A model generated the notes under the pieces. The model was not told the DNA's origin. It made no database searches and worked only from the letters and a program-made list of their open reading frames with translations. Source: a virus. From it: 38,675 nt of DNA. The stretch covers positions 1-38,675 of the IMG/VR virus record IMGVR_UViG_3300044678_001237. One strand, 5' to 3'. Shown here in pieces: positions 8,852 to 14,436 of this stretch (its first letter is position 1; each line of letters starts with the position of its first letter). Position numbers and translations under genes: made by a program.

Positions 8852-9352
8852 TTATGTCCTGAAGCCATAGTGCTTGGCCAAGGCGGTTGCCGCATGCCGC
8901 AGGAGGTTCAGGGCTTCGTTGGGACTGCCCCCGTTGTGCTGCATCATCCACCGCCCGGCGCTGATACCTGACAGGGCGACCGCGTCCACCAACTGGACCG
9001 CATGACGGTGCAGGGCCATGAGGGCCGAGATAGCATGGTCACGGCGGGCTTGGGCGGCAAGGCGGGTATTCGACAGGTCACCCGTCGCCCCGGATATGGC
9101 TTGCTGATAGCTGCCAATGCAGGCGGGAAGCAGCCCCGCCAAGTAGGCGTCGGCGTGCCAGCGCTTAAGGGCGTCGGCTTCGTGGGTGTCGAGGTAGGAG
9201 CGCCGCAAGTACCAATCCACCATGTCCTGCTCCACCCTGACACGGCGGGTGGAGCGGTCGCGGGGGTCTGGCTGTTCGAAGACCCAGTGCGCATGGGTTC
9301 TGGCTTCGTCGGGGCCGTAGTCGGGGGGCTGGTTGTCGGGCTGGCGCTTCAT
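8852..9352 (-). CDS. DUF6456-like protein at the end of the early operon
   Basis: 166 aa from ATG 9352, which forms an ATGA overlap with the upstream stop; a TTG at 9367 is in frame but less likely. The protein has a mid region VEQDMVDWYLRRSYLDTHEADALKRW, a paired-helix region with ARRDHAISALMALHRHAVQLVDAV, and a C-terminal LLRHAATALAKHYGF that matches the end of DUF6456 proteins of alphaproteobacteria and their prophages. Its place is that of lambda Q: last early gene, followed by two hairpins and the late genes. A late-gene activator or antiterminator role is inference only. Confidence 0.65.
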   Translation of the reverse strand: MKRQPDNQPPDYGPDEARTHAHWVFEQPDPRDRSTRRVRVEQDMVDWYLRRSYLDTHEADALKRWHADAYLAGLLPACIGSYQQAISGATGDLSNTRLAAQARRDHAISALMALHRHAVQLVDAVALSGISAGRWMMQHNGGSPNEALNLLRHAATALAKHYGFRT

Positions 9353-9906
9353 GGTTTGGTTCTGCAATTTTGCTGTGAGATGGCACGCTGTGCCGCAACG
9401 CTGGCCTTCAGGGCCTCGCTGACGCCCGGAAACTGACTGGCGGGTGCAGCGCTAGCCGAAGGTGCCTCCCCGCCGTCCACGACCTTCTGAAAGCCACTGT
9501 CGGCCTTCCAGCGAAGGACTTGTGCTGCGCGGTGCGCCATCTCTTCGGCTTCGGTTCGCCCGTCGCGGCAGAAATCTTGCTCAAGCTGAAGATGGCGCGG
9601 CAGTCCCGGTGGCGGCATCTGCTCGCGCATGATGTCCACCAGATTGGCAACGGTGGGCCAGTAGGTCGAGCGGCGGATGTGTTCGGTCAGCGCGGCGTTC
9701 AGCCGTTCGGCGGGATAGGCCCCGAGGCTTGCGTGCCATTCCGCCGCCATCAGCCGCATGTCCGCGCCTCGTCGCTCGCCGTAATTCGCCAAACAGCGGG
9801 CCAAGAGCCTGGCAACGTCAGTCGATGACGCGCGCTGCGGCAAACCCGTGGCGGGCAATGTCGGAAAGCTGTTCGAGTTGCGATTTTCCGCTAATTCGTT
9901 GACCAT
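9349..9906 (-). CDS. Helicase-loader/inhibitor-like replication protein
   Basis: A 185-aa protein whose N-terminal half (DVARLLARCLANYGERRGAD...W...L..YPAERLNAALTEHI...YWPTVANLVDIM, about residues 29-92) resembles G39P-type helicase loaders/inhibitors and lambda P-position proteins. It would load the host DnaB helicase. It overlaps the upstream replication protein by 89 nt; the conserved region begins well before the next in-frame Met, so the long start is kept. The C-terminal half is Ala/Ser-rich and probably disordered. Confidence 0.65.
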   Translation of the reverse strand: MVNELAENRNSNSFPTLPATGLPQRASSTDVARLLARCLANYGERRGADMRLMAAEWHASLGAYPAERLNAALTEHIRRSTYWPTVANLVDIMREQMPPPGLPRHLQLEQDFCRDGRTEAEEMAHRAAQVLRWKADSGFQKVVDGGEAPSASAAPASQFPGVSEALKASVAAQRAISQQNCRTKP

Positions 9907-10624
9907 TTCGCGCTCCGTGGGCGTTCAAGGCCCAGTTAATCCACGTCCGTTTCCAGTCGATTTTCGTAGCCCCGCCGCCGCTTTTTGCGGCCCAGTAGTT
10001 GGCGAATTTCGTGGCCTCGGCGCGCAAGTCGATGGCAGGCAACTGGCCTTCAATCCGCGCATTTTCGCCGTCTTCCAGCCAATCGTCGGGCACGACCGCG
10101 TCGGCAGGCCAGCGGGTTCCGCGAACTTCCCGGCTTGGTTTTTTCAAAACGGGCTTGGCAAGGATTTGGGGTTCTGGTGGGTCAGCGCGAACTTGTTCGC
10201 GCGCCTCTCTAATCTTCTCTTCTCTATTCTTATCTGTATCTACTCTTATCTGCGCCGTTTCTGAAACGTTACACGGCGTTTCATCGTGCGCCTCATTGAG
10301 TTTTTGGCGCTTTTGTCGGAATTTTCTAACCCGGTCGGTTGAATTATCGCTGCTCTTCTGGTGGTCGTCCCAGTCGTGCAAGCGCAGCCCTGCGTTACCA
10401 ACACGAACAATGAGTCCGTTTCTCTGTAACGTTGCAAGAAACGTTTCAACCTGCGTTTCACCAAGGCGCATTGTCCAAGCAATGTCAGCCACTGAAGGCA
10501 AGCGCCCATCATCGTCTGACAGGCAGAGGCAGTTTGTCCAAAACCCAACCACCTCAAGACCCAGGCGTTGAAGTTTCGGGTTGTTGACAGTCCCCCGATA
10601 AAGGCGAAGCCATGGCTGGGCCAT
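9818..10624 (-). CDS. Replication initiation (lambda O/DnaD-like) protein
   Basis: 268 aa, starting directly after the upstream stop (TGA then ATG 10624). The N-terminal winged-helix-like part (about 1-90: LQRLGLEVVGFWTNCLCLSDD...LPSVADIAWTMRLGETQVETFLATLQRNGLIV) resembles phage replisome organisers. A charged linker is followed by a C-terminal module (LRAEATKFANYWAAK...KIDWKRTWINWALNA, about 200-240) typical of O-like proteins that contact a helicase loader. Repeats and an AT-rich purine tract lie inside the gene, as with the lambda origin in O. Confidence 0.75.
   Translation of the reverse strand: MAQPWLRLYRGTVNNPKLQRLGLEVVGFWTNCLCLSDDDGRLPSVADIAWTMRLGETQVETFLATLQRNGLIVRVGNAGLRLHDWDDHQKSSDNSTDRVRKFRQKRQKLNEAHDETPCNVSETAQIRVDTDKNREEKIREAREQVRADPPEPQILAKPVLKKPSREVRGTRWPADAVVPDDWLEDGENARIEGQLPAIDLRAEATKFANYWAAKSGGGATKIDWKRTWINWALNAHGARNGQRISGKSQLEQLSDIARHGFAAARVID
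10205..10460. other. Candidate replication origin inside the O-like gene
   Basis: CGTTTC motifs occur at 10256, 10277, 10417, 10442 and 10454. Three 12-bp near-palindromes share the AACGTT core: TGAAACGTTACA (10262-10273), TGTAACGTTGCA (10425-10436) and AGAAACGTTTCA (10437-10448). Next to them (10205-10251) is a 47-nt, nearly pure pyrimidine (+ strand), A/T-rich stretch that could unwind easily. Iterons followed by an AT-rich tract within the initiator gene is the lambda arrangement. Binding by the encoded protein is inferred. Confidence 0.45.
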
Positions 10625-11185
10625 TCAAAATGCCTCCGCGAGTTGCTTGTTCTGCAAGGCCAGTGGCTTTGCCGTGTTCAGGATGATGCCAGCGTCGTTC
10701 AGGTCCGCGATGGGGACGCAGCGCCCCCACGTGTCGTTCAACTGGTCGCGTCGGCTCTGGGGCTTTTCCTCGTAGCGGTAGAGGTTGCCTTCGCTGAAGG
10801 CCCACTGCTTCAGGGCGAAGAAATCCAGCGTGTGCAGCTCATCCCGGTCGAGGAAGTGGTAGAGAAGCAAGTCGGCCTTCAGCTTGAACATCCAGCCTGG
10901 GTTCGACCCGCGTTCGGCATGTGAATGGCGGTTCTGCAAATTGCGGTTTGACCACGTCTCGAGAAACAGGTTCCCCGTGTATCGGCTTTCAGCCTTCACC
11001 TCGACCGAGCGAAGGAAGCCCTGCTTGTTCGTGAACAGCATGTCGCCCACGGTTTCCTGCAAGGCCATGGCGAGCGGCCCCTTGTCGTTCCAGACAAGCT
11101 GCCCGTCCGTCTTCTCTTTGAGATACGGGCGCAGGATGGTCATGCTCTCGACTTCGACCATGCGGGCGGATTGGAAGGCTGACAT
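10625..11185 (-). CDS. Possible PD-(D/E)xK-fold nuclease, early operon (186 aa)
   Basis: The start is ATG 11185, giving a TAATG overlap with the upstream stop. D48 (VGDMLFT) and E62-x-K64 (LRSVEVKAESRYTGN) form a D...ExK pattern with the expected beta-strand context, as in PD-(D/E)xK nucleases, followed by a conserved-looking FLETWSNRNLQNR. The family name is not recognised. Context (between DUF1064 and the O-like protein) suggests a DNA metabolism role. Confidence 0.6.
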   Translation of the reverse strand: MSAFQSARMVEVESMTILRPYLKEKTDGQLVWNDKGPLAMALQETVGDMLFTNKQGFLRSVEVKAESRYTGNLFLETWSNRNLQNRHSHAERGSNPGWMFKLKADLLLYHFLDRDELHTLDFFALKQWAFSEGNLYRYEEKPQSRRDQLNDTWGRCVPIADLNDAGIILNTAKPLALQNKQLAEAF

Positions 11186-11400
11186 TATGCCCTCACCGCC
11201 TTGTTGATTTTGAACCGTGGCACCCCGCCGACCATGTCGGAGCGGATGCCAATAACCGTGTGCGCGCTTTCGGTCTTGCCCTGGCTTTCGATTTCCACGT
11301 TGACCAGATAGCCCCGCGCCGACCAGTAGGCCGTGATAATGCGGGCGAGCGCCTTTGCGCCCTCCACGTTGCACCAGTCGCGTGTCGGCAGTTCTTTCAT
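11185..11400 (-). CDS. Small early protein (71 aa), unknown
   Basis: The frame starts at ATG 11400 (ATGA overlap with the DUF1064 stop) and ends in a TAATG overlap, so it is tightly coupled on both sides. The sequence reads as one helix (EGAKALARIITAYWSARG) followed by beta-strands (YLVNVEIESQ... TVIGIRSDMVGGVPRF). This resembles many unnamed phage proteins beginning near K-x-L-A-x-x-I-x-x-Y-W. No catalytic motif is seen. Confidence 0.7.
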   Translation of the reverse strand: MKELPTRDWCNVEGAKALARIITAYWSARGYLVNVEIESQGKTESAHTVIGIRSDMVGGVPRFKINKAVRA

Positions 11401-11708
11401 GCTTCCACCACGTCGATATTGAGCAGCGCCTTCATGAGTTTCTTCTTGAGCTTGTAGACGGGTGTCTTGACACCCTTCACGTCCACGACCACGCGCTTGC
11501 CAGTGGCGGTGTCGGTGAACACTTCGTCGGCGATGAAGTCGCAAATGTGGTGCGGGCCGATTGCCAGCTTGAAGCGCACTTGGCGTTCCAAGTCTGTCAC
11601 CCAGCCCGCCTTCTCTTGCAGCTTCATTTCGCACCAGTGCTTGTATTCGCGCTGGCTGGCGAAGCGGCCTTCTTCGGTCGTGACGGGGCGGGCTTTGTAC
11701 TTGTTCAT
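11397..11708 (-). CDS. DUF1064 phage nuclease-like protein
   Basis: 103 aa from ATG 11708; a longer open frame upstream is rejected because its extra residues are Arg/Pro-rich shadow sequence and ATG 11708 has an ATGA overlap. It matches the DUF1064 pattern: F-x-S-x-x-E-x-x-x-W-x-E-x-x-L, then L-E-x-Q-V-x-F-x-L, ICDFIADEVF with D57, VVVDVKG with D76-x-K78, and YKLKKKLMKAL at the C-terminus. This is a minimal PD-(D/E)xK fold, often placed among phage replication genes and proposed to act on branched DNA. Confidence 0.85.
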   Translation of the reverse strand: MNKYKARPVTTEEGRFASQREYKHWCEMKLQEKAGWVTDLERQVRFKLAIGPHHICDFIADEVFTDTATGKRVVVDVKGVKTPVYKLKKKLMKALLNIDVVEA

Positions 11709-11797
11709 GAGTGCGCGGCCCCGGCAGGAGGGTGAAGCCGGAGCCGCGCGGGCACTGCACCGCCGGGCACGATTAGGCTGTGCAGTGCGTTGTTCAT
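11705..11797 (-). CDS. Mini-protein of 30 aa bridging two early genes
   Basis: ATG 11797 overlaps the upstream stop (ATGA), and its own TGA overlaps the next ATG (ATGA at 11705-11708). The product starts MNNALHSLIVPGGAVPARL and is Pro/Ala-rich. Double ATGA coupling in an operon where almost every junction overlaps makes it likely to be translated, perhaps mainly to carry ribosomes to the DUF1064 start, which lacks a good Shine-Dalgarno. No function is recognised. Confidence 0.5.
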   Translation of the reverse strand: MNNALHSLIVPGGAVPARLRLHPPAGAAHS

Positions 11798-12078
11798 AGG
11801 CCAGCCGCCTTTGTAAGCTGCGCGGCCTTCTCAGCCGTGGCACTGGGCATGGGCTTATCAAGAACCAGCGCCGCCGGGTCACGTACAGGCGTGCCCTTGA
11901 TTTGCGCCGAGCAAATGCGCCAGTGCGCAAGCAGACGGTCAACCAAGTGCTGCTTCTTGGACATGGTGCCCAGACCGATAAGCGGGTCGCGGTTCACCTC
12001 GTCGATAATCTTGGCGATACTGTCGGCAGTCATTTCCTGAATGCCGCTTTCGCGCTTGATAGCTTCAAGCAGTTTCAT
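11794..12078 (-). CDS. Early protein of 94 aa, unknown
   Basis: The start ATG 12078 has a GAGGTG ribosome site seven bases upstream and overlaps the DnaA-domain gene by 14 nt. A helical N-terminal half (LEAIKRESGIQEMTADSIAKIIDEVN) precedes SKKQHLVDRLLAHWRICSAQIKG and a basic/Ala tail. It resembles small unnamed proteins in replication regions of alphaproteobacterial prophages. No motif is seen. Confidence 0.7.
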   Translation of the reverse strand: MKLLEAIKRESGIQEMTADSIAKIIDEVNRDPLIGLGTMSKKQHLVDRLLAHWRICSAQIKGTPVRDPAALVLDKPMPSATAEKAAQLTKAAGL

Positions 12079-12607
12079 GCTTCACCTCGTCCGTTTGGGG
12101 TTGACCCACCATTTCAGCCAGTCGTTTCGCGCTGGCTTTTCTTGTCTGCCATTGGATTTCACGCTGCGTGGGAACGCGCGGGAGCTTCGGCAATCGCGGC
12201 GGTCGCGGCAGATTGATTGGCGGGCACATGGTCGGCTGTGCCAGGTTGTGCATGACCGTCGTGTGGTCCTTGCCGCCGAAATACTGACCTATGCGCGGAT
12301 ACGACCAGCCCCGCACTTCGCGGAGACGACGCATGGCGTCACGGCGCGCATAGACATAAGGCCGCTTGCGTTCGCTGCTGCACAGGTCGGCGAAGGTGAT
12401 TGACGTGGCATTCAGCGTGTTGTGCCACCACAGTACTTCTTCGACGAGCGAGCGCGTGTCTTGGCCCGGCGTGCGAATGTCGTCCGCAATCTTGCGCGCG
12501 TTCCAGATTGTCGATTCGGGGACACGAAGTCGAAACGACGCTTGCCGCGTGCATTCATTGTGAATTGGTAAATTTGATTGCGCGCATTCTTCCTTCACGA
12601 TGACCAT
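12065..12607 (-). CDS. DnaA domain IV-like DNA-binding protein
   Basis: 180 aa with GGGGAG seven bases before ATG 12607. Residues about 86-121 read as the C-terminal DNA-binding domain of DnaA, including the signature GKDHTTVMH (112-120) after AMRRLREVRGWSYPRIGQYFGG. The AAA+ ATPase part of DnaA is absent. The front (about 25-60) looks like a short HTH or arm-type segment, and the tail is Pro/basic. It could bind DnaA boxes or phage origin sites, recruiting or blocking the host initiator. Its place as second gene after the Cro-like gene fits early replication control. Confidence 0.8.
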   Translation of the reverse strand: MVIVKEECAQSNLPIHNECTRQASFRLRVPESTIWNARKIADDIRTPGQDTRSLVEEVLWWHNTLNATSITFADLCSSERKRPYVYARRDAMRRLREVRGWSYPRIGQYFGGKDHTTVMHNLAQPTMCPPINLPRPPRLPKLPRVPTQREIQWQTRKASAKRLAEMVGQPQTDEVKHETA

Positions 12608-12619
12608 GACAGTCTCCCC

Positions 12620-12865
12620 CTATTCTGCTGCTGACTGCTCGAATGCGCGGCGCGGTCCGGGCTTGCTGGTTTCCAGCAGGCTGTCGGAAATGGCGAACTT
12701 GTTTTCGCCCGCAAGGCTGATGACACGCGGGATGACCCACGCAGGAAGCCTGTTCGACTTCCGCCAGTTTGAGACGGCGGACGGGTTCACGGCAAAGAAC
12801 ACAGCGGCCTTGGAGGTTCCGCCTATGCGCTCGATTAGCTGGTCTACAGTTGTGATTTTCGTCAT
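12620..12865 (-). CDS. Cro/YdaS-like HTH regulator
   Basis: 81 aa. TTVDQLIERIGGTSKAAVFFAVNPSAVSNWRKSNRLPAWVIPRVISLA (about 5-52) is a YdaS/Cro-type helix-turn-helix with recognition-helix region NPSAVSNWRKSNRLP. It is the first gene of the leftward early operon, divergent from the 88-aa repressor, which is the cro position. The promoter for the gene overlaps operator O1 and its predicted start point coincides with the ATG, so the mRNA may be leaderless. Confidence 0.85.
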   Translation of the reverse strand: MTKITTVDQLIERIGGTSKAAVFFAVNPSAVSNWRKSNRLPAWVIPRVISLAGENKFAISDSLLETSKPGPRRAFEQSAAE

Positions 12866-12871
12866 GTCGCC

Positions 12872-12901
12872 AGTCTATTCAAGCTGCTTGAACAGTGTCA
12901 A
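12872..12901 (-). promoter_or_regulatory. Leftward early promoter (pR-like) with operator in the spacer
   Basis: On the minus strand there is TTGACA (12901-12896), an 18-bp spacer, then TAGACT (12877-12872). The spacer contains operator O1 almost exactly, so bound repressor would cover the space between the two hexamers. Seven bases downstream of the -10 is ATG 12865. Confidence 0.65.
12878..12892. promoter_or_regulatory. Operator O1 (TTCAAGCTGCTTGAA)
   Basis: A 15-bp palindrome with perfect 7-bp arms around one central base. Two further copies (13283-13297 and 13314-13328) lie on the other side of the repressor gene, so this is a lambda-like oR/oL pair of regions. It sits between the -35 and -10 of the leftward promoter. 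Confidence 0.8.
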
Positions 12902-12952
12902 GACCCCTGAATGTGAACTGACAGCGCGCCCGACTGAAAACATCATGTCGCC

Positions 12953-13219
12953 ATGAATCAACGTTCCTCACTCCCCGCCATTGCCAAGCGTCTCGAATTG
13001 ACGCGGACGGTTCTCGGGCTGTCGCAAGCCGAATTTGCCGAAGGTGCAGGCATAGCCAGGAACACCTATAATCAGTGGGAGAAGGCCAAGGGCAGGCCGC
13101 AGTTGGATGGGGCGATGGCGCTGTGCCAGACCTATGCCCTCACCCTCGACTGGATATACTTTGGCGAAAAAGCGGGCCTGAGCTATGCGCTCGCCCAGAA
13201 GCTCAACACCGCCGCTTGA
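12953..13219 (+). CDS. CI-type phage repressor, short XRE family HTH (88 aa)
   Basis: The XRE/HTH_3 domain covers about residues 8-65: IAKRLELTRTVLGLSQAEFAEGAGIARNTYNQWEKAKGRPQLDGAMALCQTYALTLDWIYFG. It lacks the C-terminal LexA/S24 self-cleavage domain of lambda CI, so RecA-driven autocleavage is not expected. ATG 12953 is chosen because an upstream ATG (12945) meets a stop at once. It is divergent from the Cro-like gene and flanked by O1 and O2/O3. Its own promoter is not obvious: TTGAAC at 12888-12893 overlaps O1, but no good -10 follows. Confidence 0.85.
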   Translation: MNQRSSLPAIAKRLELTRTVLGLSQAEFAEGAGIARNTYNQWEKAKGRPQLDGAMALCQTYALTLDWIYFGEKAGLSYALAQKLNTAA

Positions 13220-13282
13220 CAAAATTTGCAGACTGAATCACGGCGGCCTACCGCACCGTCAGGAATATTGCTAAAATTTTAA

Positions 13283-13297
13283 TTCAGGCTGCTTGAA
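13283..13297. promoter_or_regulatory. Operator O2 (TTCAGGCTGCTTGAA)
   Basis: One mismatch in the left arm relative to O1. Its centre (13290) is 31 bp from that of O3 (13321), three helical turns, which would place two repressor dimers on the same face of DNA and allow cooperative binding. Confidence 0.72.
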
Positions 13298-13305
13298 CTT
13301 TTCGC

Positions 13306-13334
13306 TTGCATGATTCAAGCGGCTTGAATACAAC
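13306..13334 (+). promoter_or_regulatory. Rightward early promoter (pL-like)
   Basis: TTGCAT (13306-13311), a 17-bp spacer, and TACAAC (13329-13334). The spacer contains O3 exactly, the same design as the leftward promoter. The hexamers are imperfect. The predicted transcript would start near 13341 and lead into the GTG at 13360 with its GGAGGAC ribosome site. Confidence 0.5.
13314..13328. promoter_or_regulatory. Operator O3 (TTCAAGCGGCTTGAA)
   Basis: Perfect 7-bp arms; it differs from O1 only at the central base. It lies between the proposed -35 and -10 of the rightward promoter. Confidence 0.78.
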
Positions 13335-13359
13335 AACCACGTCACAACGGAGGACGGAC

Positions 13360-13617
13360 GTGGGCAAATTCATCAGCTACGCGGCGGCTCAGACCGCCAA
13401 CTGGACCACCAACGGCGGCAATATGAGCAATGCCGCGTGGGACGTGGTAGTAATGGCCGGACGCATTGAGCGTCTGGCCCGGAACGCCAAGCGGCGCGGG
13501 GCCGCTGGCATCAGCGCGTACATCGCGCTGGTTGAACTGATGGACGACGACTGCTCCGTCGTCCGAGACACTGCCGCATTGGCAGTGCGCGACCTGACAG
13601 GAGGCGCTCATGTTTGA
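13360..13617 (+). CDS. First gene of rightward early operon, unknown (85 aa)
   Basis: The start is GTG 13360, preceded by a strong GGAGGAC; an in-frame ATG at 13306 lies inside the promoter/operator region and is rejected. The product (VGKFISYAAAQTANWTTNGG...) has a helical core, VVVMAGRIERLARNAKRRGAAGISAYIALVELMDDDCSVVRDTAALAVRDL. No family is recognised. Its position matches lambda N or kil-region genes. Confidence 0.65.
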   Translation: MGKFISYAAAQTANWTTNGGNMSNAAWDVVVMAGRIERLARNAKRRGAAGISAYIALVELMDDDCSVVRDTAALAVRDLTGGAHV

Positions 13618-13765
13618 GCGCCTCACCGCCACTGTTATTGCAGTGGCAATTTTTATGGGGGCGGGTCTGACCGCCTTCAATATCGGGCGCTATGACGCCC
13701 AGAGCCGCACAACATGCCGTGCGCTCAAGCCCCTCACCCTTCCAGTGAAGGGGACGCTGCCATGA
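13610..13765 (+). CDS. Small single-pass membrane protein (51 aa)
   Basis: ATG 13610 has a GGAGG site five bases upstream and overlaps the previous stop by 8 nt; its TGA overlaps the next ATG (ATGA at 13762). Residues about 6-22 (TATVIAVAIFMGAGLTAF) form one transmembrane helix, followed by a short polar tail with one Cys. Early, pL-operon membrane peptides in other phages include Kil- or exclusion-type proteins; nothing here decides between them. Confidence 0.65.
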   Translation: MFERLTATVIAVAIFMGAGLTAFNIGRYDAQSRTTCRALKPLTLPVKGTLP

Positions 13766-13977
13766 TTAAAACCAGATTTGAAATTGAAGAGGTGACGCAG
13801 TCACCGGAACTCGTCGCTGCGTCGGAAGAGCTGACAGCGGCAACGCTGGTCAAGGAAGAGTTGGCCTTGACCCGCAATGACAGCGTCTCGCTGTCGATTG
13901 CTTACGAGCTGGCCCTCACGCAATGGGCGCGCGCGTCCATGAAGTTTGAGCGGCTCCTGTCGGAGGCGCTGGCATGA
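13762..13977 (+). CDS. Small early protein (71 aa), unknown
   Basis: Starts at ATG 13762 in an ATGA overlap with the membrane protein stop. Glu/Ala/Leu-rich and helical throughout (ELVAASEELTAATLVKEELALTRND...AYELALTQWARASMKFERLL). No recognised family. It is part of the run of small genes before the exonuclease. Confidence 0.65.
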   Translation: MIKTRFEIEEVTQSPELVAASEELTAATLVKEELALTRNDSVSLSIAYELALTQWARASMKFERLLSEALA

Positions 13978-14198
13978 CCAACGTCACCAACCTGTTTTCA
14001 GAGACGGAGCGCCTGAGCAGTCAGGACGCTTTGAAGAGCGCCATCAGGCAGCAACTCGCAGCAGCGATTGGAATCTTGCAACGCGAGGAAACCGCCGACG
14101 CTGACATTCTGTTCGTCCTGCGCCGCATGGAGGAGGCCGCGAACCTTGTTCGCGTCATGTACGAAATGCGCGAATTGAAGGAGGATGTCCGTGTATAA
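13974..14198 (+). CDS. Small early protein (74 aa), unknown
   Basis: ATGA overlap with the previous gene. Helical, with LFSETERLSSQDALKSAIRQQLAAAIGILQREETADADILFVLRRMEEAANLVRVMYEMRELKED. An AAGGAGG at 14178-14184, near its 3' end, serves the next gene. The family is not recognised. Confidence 0.65.
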   Translation: MTNVTNLFSETERLSSQDALKSAIRQQLAAAIGILQREETADADILFVLRRMEEAANLVRVMYEMRELKEDVRV

Positions 14199-14436
14199 AA
14201 GTTACGTGGGTCCAGACAGCAAGTGGCTGGATGAAGACGTGGACGACATCGCCGCCGTCCAGCAGCAAGTCGAAGCCCTTCGCCGCCTTGTTACGCGCCT
14301 GAAAATGAACAGCGTGGCGGGCAAGAAGTGGCAGGAAGAAATCTACGACTTGCTGGAAGTCGCACTGCACGACAGCAGCACTGAATGGCTGGTCAAGAAG
14401 GGCCGCGACCTTGTAGCCATACGGGAGCCGTTCTAA
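14191..14436 (+). CDS. Small early protein (81 aa), unknown
   Basis: GTG 14191 is chosen over ATG 14185. The AAGGAGG at 14178-14184 touches the ATG directly, but is six bases from the GTG, a normal spacing. The protein is charged and helical (DEDVDDIAAVQQQVEALRRLVTRLKMNSVAGKKWQEEIYDLLEVAL). Its TAA overlaps the exonuclease ATG (TAATG). Confidence 0.65.
   Translation: MYKSYVGPDSKWLDEDVDDIAAVQQQVEALRRLVTRLKMNSVAGKKWQEEIYDLLEVALHDSSTEWLVKKGRDLVAIREPF

Noticed and set aside
11709-11942. N-terminal extension of the DUF1064 gene
   Set aside because: The added 78 residues are Arg/Pro/Ser-rich and overlap two better-supported genes; ATG 11708 has the ATGA overlap.
12063-12077. Fourth operator-like site TTCAAGCAGTTTCAT
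   Set aside because: Only the left arm matches. It lies in coding sequence (MKLLEA) and has no promoter nearby.
13216-13244. TTGACA after the repressor gene as a promoter
   Set aside because: No acceptable -10 at 16-18 bp; it overlaps the repressor stop codon.
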